Shown here: piece by piece, positions 37,401-44,269 of the stretch
How the letters are laid out: each line of letters opens with the position of its first letter
Position numbering within the stretch: the first letter of the stretch is position 1
NCBI RefSeq assembly: GCF_016757965.1
Contig: NZ_JAEKIW010000003.1
Coordinates: forward strand, 1-64,000
Direction of reading: 5' to 3'
Source of the DNA: Archaeoglobus neptunius
GTDB taxonomy: Archaea; Halobacteriota; Archaeoglobi; Archaeoglobales; Archaeoglobaceae
Length of the DNA stretch: 64,000 bases
The notes under the pieces: model-generated
What the model saw: the letters and a program-made list of their open reading frames with translations, nothing else
What the model was told of the DNA's origin: nothing
Databases searched by the model: none
Position numbers and translations under genes: made by a program

Positions 37401-37479
37401 CGGCAAGGCTGAAGGATACGTCAGGGAATGGGATATAGAGGGGCATAAAGTCATAATCGGTATAAGGAGGCTGCAGTGA
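34423..37479 (+). CDS. ileS: Isoleucyl-tRNA synthetase
   Basis: 1018 residues, full length class I synthetase. HIGH motif in [10 protein letters not shown] (H50-L51-G52), editing domain with [20 protein letters not shown], KMSKS motif in [10 protein letters not shown] (about 585-594), and tRNA-binding helices at the C terminus. It lacks a long bacterial C-terminal zinc end; a [15 protein letters not shown] and CWRCKTPI pair sits in the editing region as in archaeal and eukaryotic-type IleRS. Promoter CTTTTTAATCC about 25 nt before the ATG makes the message nearly leaderless. Confidence 0.97.
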   Translation: [1018 protein letters not shown]

Positions 37480-37597
37480 GATAATTTTAAATATTTTAAA
37501 TATATCTTATAATGAACAGAAAAACTGACCAACCTGAATCATAGTGGAAGACTACGTTCTGAGGAAAATCTTACTTCTCTGGGGATTTCGGGAGCAT

Positions 37598-37941
37598 TCA
37601 GGCCTTCTTCATCACCCTGACGAACTTTCTGTACCACTCGAACTCCCTTGGCGTAACAAGGTGTATCTCGAAGGGTGCGAAGACGTCTATCTCCTTCATC
37701 ACTGCACCCCTTATCCTCGCCCGCTCATGCTGGCTTGCAGGCATGTTTTCAGAAACGATGAGTATGTCTATATCACTTGCCGGAGTGTGGCGATGATCAA
37801 CAACAGAGCCGAACACGTAAACTTCAGCGTCGCCAAGCAGAGTTTTAACCTTATCTTTTATCAGTCTGGCGTAATGCATGTAGTTCTCGAAGTACTTTTT
37901 TCCTCCTCCGCCACTTCTCTAACAGCATCCATCAGCTTCAT
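37598..37941 (-). pseudogene. MNT-type nucleotidyltransferase of a HEPN/MNT pair, frameshifted
   Basis: The minimal nucleotidyltransferase signature is present: VYVFGSVVDHRHTPASDIDILIV, with GS and DxD. The natural start is ATG at 37941 (MKLMDAVREVAEEEK), overlapping the HEPN stop as ATGA. A missing A in the run of six A at about 37895 breaks the frame before KYFENYMHYARLIKDK. As it stands, only a 93-residue protein from an internal ATG at 37879 could be made; that still contains the catalytic motif but lacks the first 20 or so residues. In active pairs MNT neutralises HEPN, an RNase, by adding AMP. Confidence 0.65.
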
Positions 37942-38241
37942 AGTCCATCAACAAGCGACCTTATTCGCTTTGCTAGGTTCAGCATGTTCTCAACTTCCCT
38001 CCCTTATTTCGTCGACTTTATCCGCAACCTTCCCTATCTCCTTCAGCAGCCTTTCTATCGAATGCGTTTTCGGATAATCTCCGGCGAGAAGAAAGAGTTT
38101 GTTTCTGAGGTACAGCTCGACAGATTGCTGGATGTTGAAGGCTGCGAGGTCGAGAACACCTTTCGATAGCAGATATTCTCCATTCTCCAGCTCAACCCTC
38201 TCTTTGAGTATTTCCACCTCTTCGAAGCTCATTATGTTCAA
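37938..38241 (-). pseudogene. HEPN domain protein of a HEPN/MNT pair, frameshifted near the end
   Basis: Open for 83 codons from ATG 38241: SFEEVEILKERVELENGEYLLSKG, LAAFNIQQSVELYLRNKLFLLAGDYPKTHSIERLLKEIG, ending REGS and stop. One extra G in the GGGAGGGA stretch (about 38000) causes the stop; without it the frame reads REEVENMLNLAKRIRSLVDGL and ends at 37938, exactly overlapping the MNT start. The usual RNase motif RxxxxH is not obvious: the H of KTHSIERLL is there, but the residue pattern differs. Loss of the last 18 residues may or may not inactivate it. Mobile-type toxin-antitoxin pair common in hyperthermophiles. Confidence 0.65.
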
Positions 38242-38330
38242 CTTTTTCAGAAGTACAGTTAGCGTTTTTGGCGATTTGCTGCAAGTTTCTTCGTTTGATG
38301 TGCTATTTATATATTAAACTTTTAAAAATA

Positions 38331-38370
38331 TAAACCATAGGTAGCAAAAAACTTAAGTTACGTTATGGCA
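38331..38370 (+). repeat. Conserved promoter-leader repeat, copy A
   Basis: TAAACCATAGGTAGCAAAAA followed by ACTTAAGTTACGTTATGGCA, about 20 bp before the signal-peptide start at 38390. The TATA-like AAAATATAAA (38325-38334) overlaps its left end. Two further copies lie at 40251-40290 and 40791-40835, all in the same direction and all heading a gene with a similar signal peptide. The shared part goes on, less strictly, through the signal-peptide codons. Confidence 0.75.
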
Positions 38371-38389
38371 AGTCAATGACGGCGGTGGT

Positions 38390-39148
38390 ATGGCAGGATG
38401 GAGAAAACTTGTAAGCTTGCTGCTAGTGCTGGTGATGGTTGGAAACATGATGCCGGTGATGGCCTATTAGATAAACGATGGGAAGAAAATAAAAATCCAG
38501 AGTGCGGCAAATGAATTGGTATCCAAGGAGAACAGTGTGTTGAGTAAAATAAAAATCAAAAAAGTATCCCTACACAGCAGGCCAGAAAACTGGCGATTAT
38601 CCTGCATGAAAAATCGAAAAAGGCCATTCATGAATCGGTAAGAAGATTAGGGAGCCGACATGGTATGGATCCCAGTACGACTTGTCGCTGAATAAAGTTG
38701 AAGCTGCAACGCTCCTAGGACCAGGCGGTTATGGTAGCGCGTCAGCCTGGGGATGGGTAGGCAAATCGTTCTATGTGAGTGGAATCGGTACAAAGCCTGC
38801 AAATATAATCATGAGAGGCCATATCTACGGACTCACGAGTGCTGTTGCTGGGGGCAATAGCAATGTCGAGATAAACTTGGTTGTCTACGATGCTACGGCA
38901 GATGCAAGATATTCGACTACCATATATCAGAAATCCGAAGGAGGAATTGGCTGGACAGGGGTTGACAGAGATTTCAGCAGCGGAATTTCTGTCAATTTAC
39001 AGGGCGGCCACACCTACATAGTGTACATTGAGGTTATAACGAGCGGAGCAGTTTACGGTGCTGGAGAAGCTGGATCGGATTTTGGAAGATTGACGGTGAC
39101 TATCTGGGTGAGGGGGCGTGGTTCTACAGCATTACGATTGATTTTTAA
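38390..39148 (+). pseudogene. Broken exported-protein gene, copy A of the leader family
   Basis: ATG 38390 with ribosome site GGCGGTGG starts a signal peptide MAGWRKLVSLLLVLVMVGNM...VMAY, directly followed by an in-frame TAG. The coding then continues through at least three frames: INDGKKIKIQSAANELVSKE; QARKLAIILHEKSKKAIHESVRRL; and WYGSQYDLSLNKVEAATLLGPGGYGSASAWGW up to SDFGRLTVTI. A last shift near 39105 leads into GEGAWFYSITIDF and a stop at 39146-39148. The original was about 250 residues with a beta-sandwich-like, Gly-rich exported domain. Family not recognised. Confidence 0.65.
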
Positions 39149-39170
39149 ATTTTTATCGAGGTGAAACCTT

Positions 39171-39389
39171 ATGTCTGAGAACATCAGGGCAATAGAAATA
39201 GTCGGAAAGGTTTTGATTCTCGTACCCACATTCATCGCACTCATACTGCTCATCTATGCGAATATAACCGGTAAAAGCGTTAGTGCTGGTGGTTCGGGAT
39301 TCTGCATTGGCACGATCATAGTATGCGGACTGGTGTTGGTCGTTTACGCTGCTGTGAAAGAGTTTCATGAAAATGCAAAGGGCAGATAA
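39171..39389 (+). CDS. Small two-helix membrane protein
   Basis: 72 residues: two hydrophobic segments (VLILVPTFIALILLIYANITG and GTIIVCGLVLVVYAAVKEF) with a Gly-rich turn between and a charged tail. ATG has a good ribosome site GAGGTGA (39159-39165). It lies 22 bp after the broken exported-protein gene and so was its operon partner. Intact, unlike its neighbour. No family recognised. Confidence 0.6.
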   Translation: MSENIRAIEIVGKVLILVPTFIALILLIYANITGKSVSAGGSGFCIGTIIVCGLVLVVYAAVKEFHENAKGR

Positions 39390-39398
39390 AGTGTGAAA

Positions 39399-39745
39399 TC
39401 AAATAAGCTCCTTTTCTCTCAACCATTTAAAAACCTCTTCGAAGAACTCCGAAATTGAAACTTCCTTGCTACCATTCTCCCCAAAATCGTGTTCGTCGGG
39501 ATTTTCGAACGGATGCTTGTCCATTCCCCTCCGACGCAATCTCTTCCGAACAGCCTTCTGTTCCATCCTATCAAAACGTAGTTCTTGGTGCCACTTTCCC
39601 TGTTGTAGTACAACTGAATGTAGGTGTTTTCGGTTACTGGAATCCTAACTTTAACGGCATTCTTAGTCCTTGCGAGCACTTCAACTTTGAGGGAATACAG
39701 ACCTGCAACTTTTTTAACATCCTCGATAAACTCATCTAAGTTCAT
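39399..39745 (-). pseudogene. TumE-like toxin-type protein, frameshifted
   Basis: Opens MNLDEFIEDVKKVAGLYSL, then VRIPVTENTYIQLYYNRESGTKNYVLIGWNRR. At about 39558 a base is lost, and the true continuation lies in the next frame: RGMDKHPFENPDEHDFGENGSKEVSISEFFEEVFKWLREKELI, ending at 39399. Without the repair the frame runs on into an unrelated tail. The combined protein (about 115 residues) has the beta-sheet plus HPF...H signature of TumE/DUF6516-like toxins. Its start overlaps the upstream gene stop by 4 bp (ATGA), as expected for a pair. Family assignment tentative. Confidence 0.55.
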
Positions 39746-40035
39746 AACAGCCTTTCAAGCTTCTCTATCTTTTCTTTAATAGTTTTTATGCCGTCCACAG
39801 CCAGTTCCCAGTCGCAGTAGTCACTTTCAACTTCAAATGAGAAGTTCTTTTCCTTAACGATGTTCTTTGCTTTAAACTCTTCGAGGCTCATTCCGTACTT
39901 TCTCCTCATACTGCTGTCTATCAAGATGAACTCGTTTAGCTTTCTTCTGAGCTCGTTAATCAGAGCTTTTACGAGGATCCTGTCTATGGGTTCCTCTATG
40001 ATGCTTTCTATTTCTTTAATTATTGTTGAAGCCAT
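39742..40035 (-). CDS. Antitoxin-like helical protein (TumA-like partner)
   Basis: 97 residues, almost all helix: a long coiled opening (IIKEIESIIEEPIDRILVKALINELRRKLNEF), then RRKYGMSLEEFKAKNIVKEKNFSFEVESDYCDWELAVDGI and a final coil. This layout (RKYGMSxEEF, then acidic D-x-x-x-WE) is that of small archaeal antitoxin-like proteins found before TumE/DUF6516-type genes. Intact. Overlaps the downstream gene by 4 bp. Function inferred from pairing. Confidence 0.55.
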   Translation of the reverse strand: MASTIIKEIESIIEEPIDRILVKALINELRRKLNEFILIDSSMRRKYGMSLEEFKAKNIVKEKNFSFEVESDYCDWELAVDGIKTIKEKIEKLERLL

Positions 40036-40250
40036 AGTTCCACTTCATCTTTGGGATATTAATATCTTTAGCAATCTCATAACAGCAAAGATTCCTTGGA
40101 ACCGTTGAAGCGATACACGGAGAAATTCATGGCGGATCAAATGGGGTCAGTTGACCTTCGTCAGATCACCGTACCTTGCCTACTAATATCAAGTTTTAAT
40201 TTGGCTGGGTTATGGTTTGATTATTGTCAATTATACTTACCTTCTGAATA

Positions 40251-40290
40251 TATAGATATATGATAGCAAAAAGTTTAAGTTACGCTATGT
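40251..40290 (+). repeat. Conserved promoter-leader repeat, copy B
   Basis: TATAGATATATGATAGCAAA followed by AAGTTTAAGTTACGCTATGT; matches copies A and C at most positions of the core AGCAAAAA.TTAAGTTACG.TATG. Lies 23 bp before the signal-peptide start at 40313. The 215 bp between the antitoxin-like gene and this repeat show no coding or RNA signal. Confidence 0.7.
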
Positions 40291-40312
40291 CGATGCAAAG
40301 ATGGTGCTTGGA

Positions 40313-40419
40313 ATGCGGTGGGAGAGAAGATTTGTGGCCTTGCTGATGGTTTTTGTGTTGTTGGTAATTTGCCAGCAATGGTAGTAGAAACCAAACTACA
40401 TCTTTTAGGAGGGTGGCTA
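40313..40419 (+). pseudogene. Signal-peptide remnant, copy B of the leader family
   Basis: ATG 40313 starts MRWERRFVALLMVFVLLV, alignable with the copy A signal peptide, but the frame then hits two TAG codons. Shifting by one base gives VGNLPAMVVETKLHLLGGWLSA, where VGN matches copy A. Nothing else of the exported domain is left; the next gene follows at once. It is a deletion remnant that keeps the promoter for the membrane protein downstream. Confidence 0.6.
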
Positions 40420-40420
40420 A

Positions 40421-40729
40421 GTGCTTAGAAGGATAGTCTCCGAAGAAGCACCAATCATGGTCCTCTCTTTTTTGAACTTTTACGTAGCCCTTGCCATATC
40501 AATTGTCATACCGATATACGAAATTACCAAGGAAAAACAAAAACCTTTAGCTTTGCTGAAGATACCTGTTTTGATTTCGCTTTCCATCGTAGCAGCCCAT
40601 GCGTACGGCAAAATAAACTTTCTTGAGCTCTCCACCCGCGATCTTGTAGGAGCACTGATAATCATTTTCTGGATACATCTTTACCTGATCCAGAGGTTGC
40701 GAAAGACGAATTGGGAAAGCGTTTTATAG
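40421..40729 (+). CDS. Small membrane protein, three helices
   Basis: 102 residues from GTG 40421, with ribosome site TTAGGAGGGTGG (40405-40416). Hydrophobic segments: MVLSFLNFYVALAISIVIPIY, ALLKIPVLISLSIVAAHAYG and LVGALIIIFWIHLYLIQRL. Lies directly after the copy B signal-peptide remnant, so it keeps the position of a downstream partner gene. Intact, but family unknown. Confidence 0.55.
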   Translation: MLRRIVSEEAPIMVLSFLNFYVALAISIVIPIYEITKEKQKPLALLKIPVLISLSIVAAHAYGKINFLELSTRDLVGALIIIFWIHLYLIQRLRKTNWESVL

Positions 40730-40790
40730 TTCAACACACAATCTAACCAACATTTAGAATAATTCGAGAATACTATCGTTAACTTTCAGA

Positions 40791-40835
40791 AATATAAATC
40801 ATAGATAGCAAAAGACTTAAGTTACGTTATGGCAA
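40791..40835 (+). repeat. Conserved promoter-leader repeat, copy C
   Basis: AATATAAATCATAGATAGCA followed by AAAGACTTAAGTTACGTTATGGCAA. Nearly identical to copy A over 40 bp, including the ACTTAAGTTACGTTATGGCA end. Heads the copy C remnant gene. Confidence 0.75.
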
Positions 40836-40852
40836 ATTAATGACTGTGTAGC

Positions 40853-41045
40853 ATAGCAAGGTGGATGAGGGAAGAGGTTTGTAAGTTTGCTGGTATTGAT
40901 GACAGTTAGTAGTGCTGCAGGGAGGCTGTCGGAACGTAAACTGGAACACGTGGGTTGACCAAAAGGCACAAGACTTATTTGGTGATGGATTGAGAGTGAG
41001 AGTGATAAACAACCACTCTGTAGATGTATTGACTCCAAATTGGTG
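40853..41045 (+). pseudogene. Exported-protein remnant, copy C of the leader family
   Basis: The position of the start codon reads ATA in place of ATG (ATAGCAAGGTGG against ATGGCAGGATGG in copy A). The signal peptide is still readable as KRFVSLLVLMTVSSAAG. A large deletion then joins it to a C-terminal piece, NWNTWVDQKAQDLFGDGLRVRVINNHSVDVLTPNW, ending with TGA at 41043-41045. The end lies 10 bp before the start of the next gene. Confidence 0.55.
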
Positions 41046-41054
41046 AGGTGTGAT

Positions 41055-41615
41055 ATGCTTAAAAATAGAGTTGGATTATATTTTGTATTTTTCATTTTAA
41101 TCTTCATACTCTGGGCATCTTTTACTTTCACACGGCAGGATTTCAGCACTGCCAAACCTCTGCAAGTCGAATTCCTCGTGAAACCAGAAAACCAGACGCA
41201 AACAGTTGCAAACCACACATGTATTTTTCCCGGTTTCGGGGAAAGAAACGCTCGTGTTTTCTCCATAGGGCAGAATGGTCTTAACATTTCATTAAACAAA
41301 TCTGCCTGCGTAGATTTTTCCCTAAATCCCAGAGAGTACCACACCAACAACAGAATTTGTGAGTATGACGGTTCAGTAAAACTATACGCCTATCTCGCTC
41401 CCAGACCGAGCAAATCTCTGATTAATCACTGGAGTCTTCTTTCTTCAAAACTTAAACTATGCATCGGAAAGTCGAAATCGATTCCCCTTAACGGGACAAT
41501 TAACGTCACAGCATGCATAAAAGGACTCGAAAAAGGAGAATACTACGTTTACATAATAGCGTTTAGTCAGCAGGGATGGAAAAGCTGGGATTGGCTTAAA
41601 CTGCGGGTTGGATAA
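41055..41615 (+). CDS. Membrane-anchored exported protein, unknown
   Basis: 186 residues from ATG 41055, with ribosome site GGTGAGGTGTGAT directly before it; an earlier TTG at 41040 is unlikely. One N-terminal helix (VGLYFVFFILIFILWASF) anchors an outside domain with five cysteines (HTCIFPG, KSACVDF, RICEYDG, KLCIGKS, VTACIKG) and several NxS/T sites, of beta type. Partner position behind the copy C remnant. Family unknown. Confidence 0.6.
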   Translation: MLKNRVGLYFVFFILIFILWASFTFTRQDFSTAKPLQVEFLVKPENQTQTVANHTCIFPGFGERNARVFSIGQNGLNISLNKSACVDFSLNPREYHTNNRICEYDGSVKLYAYLAPRPSKSLINHWSLLSSKLKLCIGKSKSIPLNGTINVTACIKGLEKGEYYVYIIAFSQQGWKSWDWLKLRVG

Positions 41616-41775
41616 AAAAATTCGGGTTGTGTTTTTGCGGCGTTTCATCTTATTATGCGTATTAACAGTTAAGCAGGGGCCCACAGAAACATTTCAAAAG
41701 GTTACGGGAGCGGGGCGCTGGATATGGATTCGGGAGAATTGAGGAGCAAAAGTTTTTTAATACTGATCACTTTAT

Positions 41776-41804
41776 CGAACACATGTTCGTCGAACAAATG
41801 TTCG
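41776..41804. promoter_or_regulatory. Double palindrome over the nadA start
   Basis: Two 14-bp near-palindromes, CGAACACATGTTCG (41776-41789) and CGAACAAATGTTCG (41791-41804), spaced 15 bp apart and together forming a larger inverted repeat. The TATA element TTTTTTAATA (41752-41761) places the transcription start about at the first ATG (41783), which lies inside the first palindrome. A dimeric repressor binding here would block initiation. The regulator is not identified; the NAD operon suggests an NAD- or niacin-sensing one. Confidence 0.55.
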
Positions 41805-42688
41805 ATATTGAAGGACTTAAAAAGCAGAAAAATGCCGTAATTTTGTCCCACAACTATCAGATTCTCCCGATTCAGACAATTGCAGATAGCGTGGGGGATA
41901 GTTTGGAGCTTTCAATGGCTGCAAGGGATGTGGAAGCTGATATTATCGTCTTTTGTGGGGTTGACTTCATGGCAGAGACGGCAGCGATACTCAATCCCAA
42001 CAAAAAGGTGCTTGTACCATCTACTGAAGCAAGATGCCCGATGGCAGCACAGCTTAATGCAGATATGGTCAGGAAAGCGAAAGAGAAGTACAACGCTCCT
42101 TTTGTTGCCTATGTAAACACCCACGCTTCCGTGAAGGCAGTTGCAGATGTCTGCTGCACCTCTGCAAACGTCGCAAGGGTGGTGGAGAATATCGACAGCG
42201 AAACTGTTTTGCTTGGACCTGACGCCAATCTTGCCTGGTATGCCGCAGAGAAAACAGGTAAGGAAGTTATACCGGTTCCTGAATACGGAAACTGCTGCGT
42301 TCACCAGTCCTTTACAGTTAAAGACGTTGAAAGGGCCAGGATTGAACATCCAGAAGCTGAAATAATCGTCCATCCAGAATGCAGGCCAGAGGTGCAGAGG
42401 TTCGCAGATTTTGTGGGATCCACGAGTCAGATGATACGATACGTTGCGGAAAGCGGAAAGAATGGAATCATTATTGGCACGGAAATCGGACTGATAGAGA
42501 GACTGGTTGACGAACATCCCGGAAAGGAAATTTTTCCGCTCAGGACCTCTGTATGCAGTGCCATGAAGAAAAACACCCTTGATGGAGTGGTAAAGGTTCT
42601 CAGGGAGGAGAACAATGTGGTTAGGGTCGATGAGAAGATAGCCGTAAGGGCAAGAAAGGCGATTGAGAGGATGTTCGAGCTATGTTAG
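41783..42688 (+). CDS. nadA: Quinolinate synthase
   Basis: 301 residues from ATG 41783; ATG 41798 five codons on is an alternative, and both lie in the palindromic site. Uses a 4Fe-4S cluster to condense iminoaspartate with dihydroxyacetone phosphate to quinolinate. Cluster cysteines stand in the three expected places: VCCTSANVARVV, VHPECRPEV and RTSVCSAMKKNTLDG. Also ILSHNYQ near the start and CGVDFMAETAAILNP. First gene of the nadA-nadX-nadC operon, overlapping nadX by 7 bp. Confidence 0.96.
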   Translation: MFVEQMFDIEGLKKQKNAVILSHNYQILPIQTIADSVGDSLELSMAARDVEADIIVFCGVDFMAETAAILNPNKKVLVPSTEARCPMAAQLNADMVRKAKEKYNAPFVAYVNTHASVKAVADVCCTSANVARVVENIDSETVLLGPDANLAWYAAEKTGKEVIPVPEYGNCCVHQSFTVKDVERARIEHPEAEIIVHPECRPEVQRFADFVGSTSQMIRYVAESGKNGIIIGTEIGLIERLVDEHPGKEIFPLRTSVCSAMKKNTLDGVVKVLREENNVVRVDEKIAVRARKAIERMFELC

Positions 42689-43398
42689 TGGGTATAATAG
42701 GCTTCGGTGCTGTTGGAAAATGGGTTGCAGAATGGATCGAGAGAACTGAGGGATTCGAACTGACCGCCATTTTAGATGCCGTGAAAAAGAGTCACGAGAA
42801 GCTGACCACAGACGTTGACGAGTTCTTATCTCGAAAGATGGATGTCGTGGTTGAGGCAGCGTCGCAGGATGCGGTTAAGGTTTACGCAGAAAGGATTATC
42901 GAGTCTGGCAGGCACCTGATCGTCCTTAGTGTAGGTGCGTTTGCGGATGCAGAATTTTTCCAGAGGATAAGGGAGGCCTGCATGAAAACAGGAAAAAAGG
43001 TGTTCATTGCTTCAGGAGCCATTGCAGGGCTCGATGCAATCTATTCCGCTTCTGAACTTGTGGAGGAAGTTGTGATAACGACGAGGAAGAACTGGAGGCA
43101 GTTTGGCCGGAGGGGGGTGGTTTTCGAGGGATATGCATCTGAAGCTGCCACCAGATTTCCAAAAAATCTGAACGTTGCCATTGCTTTGAGCATTGCTGCA
43201 GGGATGGAGGCAAGGGTTAGGCTCGTTGGCGATGATGTCGAGGAGAACATCCACGAGATAGTTGCCAGGGGGAGGTTTGGAGAAATAAACATTCGGATAA
43301 AAAATCTACCCATGGAAGATAATCCAAAAACCAGTTACCTTGCAGCCCTTTCCGTTACAAGGATTTTGAGAAACTTAAAAGGAGGAGTGGTTGTGTGA
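42682..43398 (+). CDS. nadX: L-aspartate dehydrogenase
   Basis: 238 residues. Rossmann start LVGIIGFGAVGKWVAEWIE, MDVVVEAASQDAVKVYAERI, LIVLSVGAFAD, SGAIAGLDAIYSA, and the C-terminal VRLVGDDVEENIHEI. Oxidises aspartate to iminoaspartate with NAD(P), replacing the oxygen-dependent NadB oxidase in anaerobes, and passes it to NadA. Lies between nadA and nadC with small overlaps (7 and 4 bp). Confidence 0.94.
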   Translation: MLVGIIGFGAVGKWVAEWIERTEGFELTAILDAVKKSHEKLTTDVDEFLSRKMDVVVEAASQDAVKVYAERIIESGRHLIVLSVGAFADAEFFQRIREACMKTGKKVFIASGAIAGLDAIYSASELVEEVVITTRKNWRQFGRRGVVFEGYASEAATRFPKNLNVAIALSIAAGMEARVRLVGDDVEENIHEIVARGRFGEINIRIKNLPMEDNPKTSYLAALSVTRILRNLKGGVVV

Positions 43399-44222
43399 GG
43401 GAAGTGATAAAGAAGAGATTGCTGAATTTCCTTGAGGAGGACATGCCTCACGGTGACATCACACCGGTTCCATCAAAAAACGTTATTGCGGAGATCATTG
43501 TCAGAGAGTCTTGCGTTCTCGCAGGTGTAGATGTGGCCAGGCTACTTTTTGAAATGGTGGGAATTAAGGTGTTAAACAGCAGAAATGATGGAGAATGGGT
43601 GAAAGCCGGTGAAGTTGTACTGAAGGTGGGAGGTCGGGCGAACAGAATTCTACAGGTCGAGAGGCTCGCCCTGAACCTTCTGATGCGAATGAGTGGTATT
43701 GCAACAACCACAGCGAAAATGGTTGAGTTGGCGAGAAGAGTCAATCCGAAAATTATAATCGCCGCAACGAGGAAAACCACCCCCGGATTCAGACTATTTG
43801 AGAAAATGGCCGTTGAAATTGGTGGAGGAGATACTCACAGATTTTCTCTATCCGACTGCGTTATGCTGAAGGATAACCACCTAGCCGTGTGGGGTGGCAT
43901 CGAAAAGGCGATGGAAGGATTGAAAGCCAGCTTCACCAAAAAGATCGAGGTGGAGACCAAAACCATTGAGGAGGTTTTGATGGCGGCCAAGCTTGGTGCG
44001 GACATCGTGATGCTCGACAACTTCACGCCGGAGATGGTGGAGCTTGCTGTTAAAAAGCTCGAAAGTGAGAGATTGAGAGAAAAAGTGATACTGGAGGTTT
44101 CTGGAAGAATTACTCCTGAAAACGTCGAGGAATACGCATCAAAAGGTGTGGATGTGATTTCGTCAGGCTACATAACTCACTCCGCCAGGGCAATCGATTT
44201 CAGCCTTCGAGTGTTGGGCTGA
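43395..44222 (+). CDS. nadC: Nicotinate-nucleotide pyrophosphorylase (carboxylating)
   Basis: 275 residues from GTG 43395. Turns quinolinate and PRPP into nicotinate mononucleotide, the last step of the three-gene operon. Seen: EEDMPHGDITP, ERLALNLLMRMSGIATTT, the conserved ATRKTTPGFR and HRFSLSDCVMLKDNHLA, KKIEVETKTIEE, ADIVMLDNFTPE, EVSGRITPENVEEYASKGVDVISSGYITHS. Full length. Confidence 0.95.
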   Translation: MREVIKKRLLNFLEEDMPHGDITPVPSKNVIAEIIVRESCVLAGVDVARLLFEMVGIKVLNSRNDGEWVKAGEVVLKVGGRANRILQVERLALNLLMRMSGIATTTAKMVELARRVNPKIIIAATRKTTPGFRLFEKMAVEIGGGDTHRFSLSDCVMLKDNHLAVWGGIEKAMEGLKASFTKKIEVETKTIEEVLMAAKLGADIVMLDNFTPEMVELAVKKLESERLREKVILEVSGRITPENVEEYASKGVDVISSGYITHSARAIDFSLRVLG

Positions 44223-44269
44223 GGTAAAACTGCAGTAAATTCAAATACCTCTTTTTACTCTTTTAAACA

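Noticed and set aside
40036-40250. Hidden gene or RNA between the antitoxin-like gene and repeat copy B
   Set aside because: No open frame with a start and ribosome site and no clear hairpin or box C/D pattern was seen.
38331-40835. Leader repeats as a CRISPR array or insertion-sequence ends
   Set aside because: Only three copies, spaced by 0.5-1.9 kb, same orientation, no spacers, no inverted ends and no transposase or cas gene.
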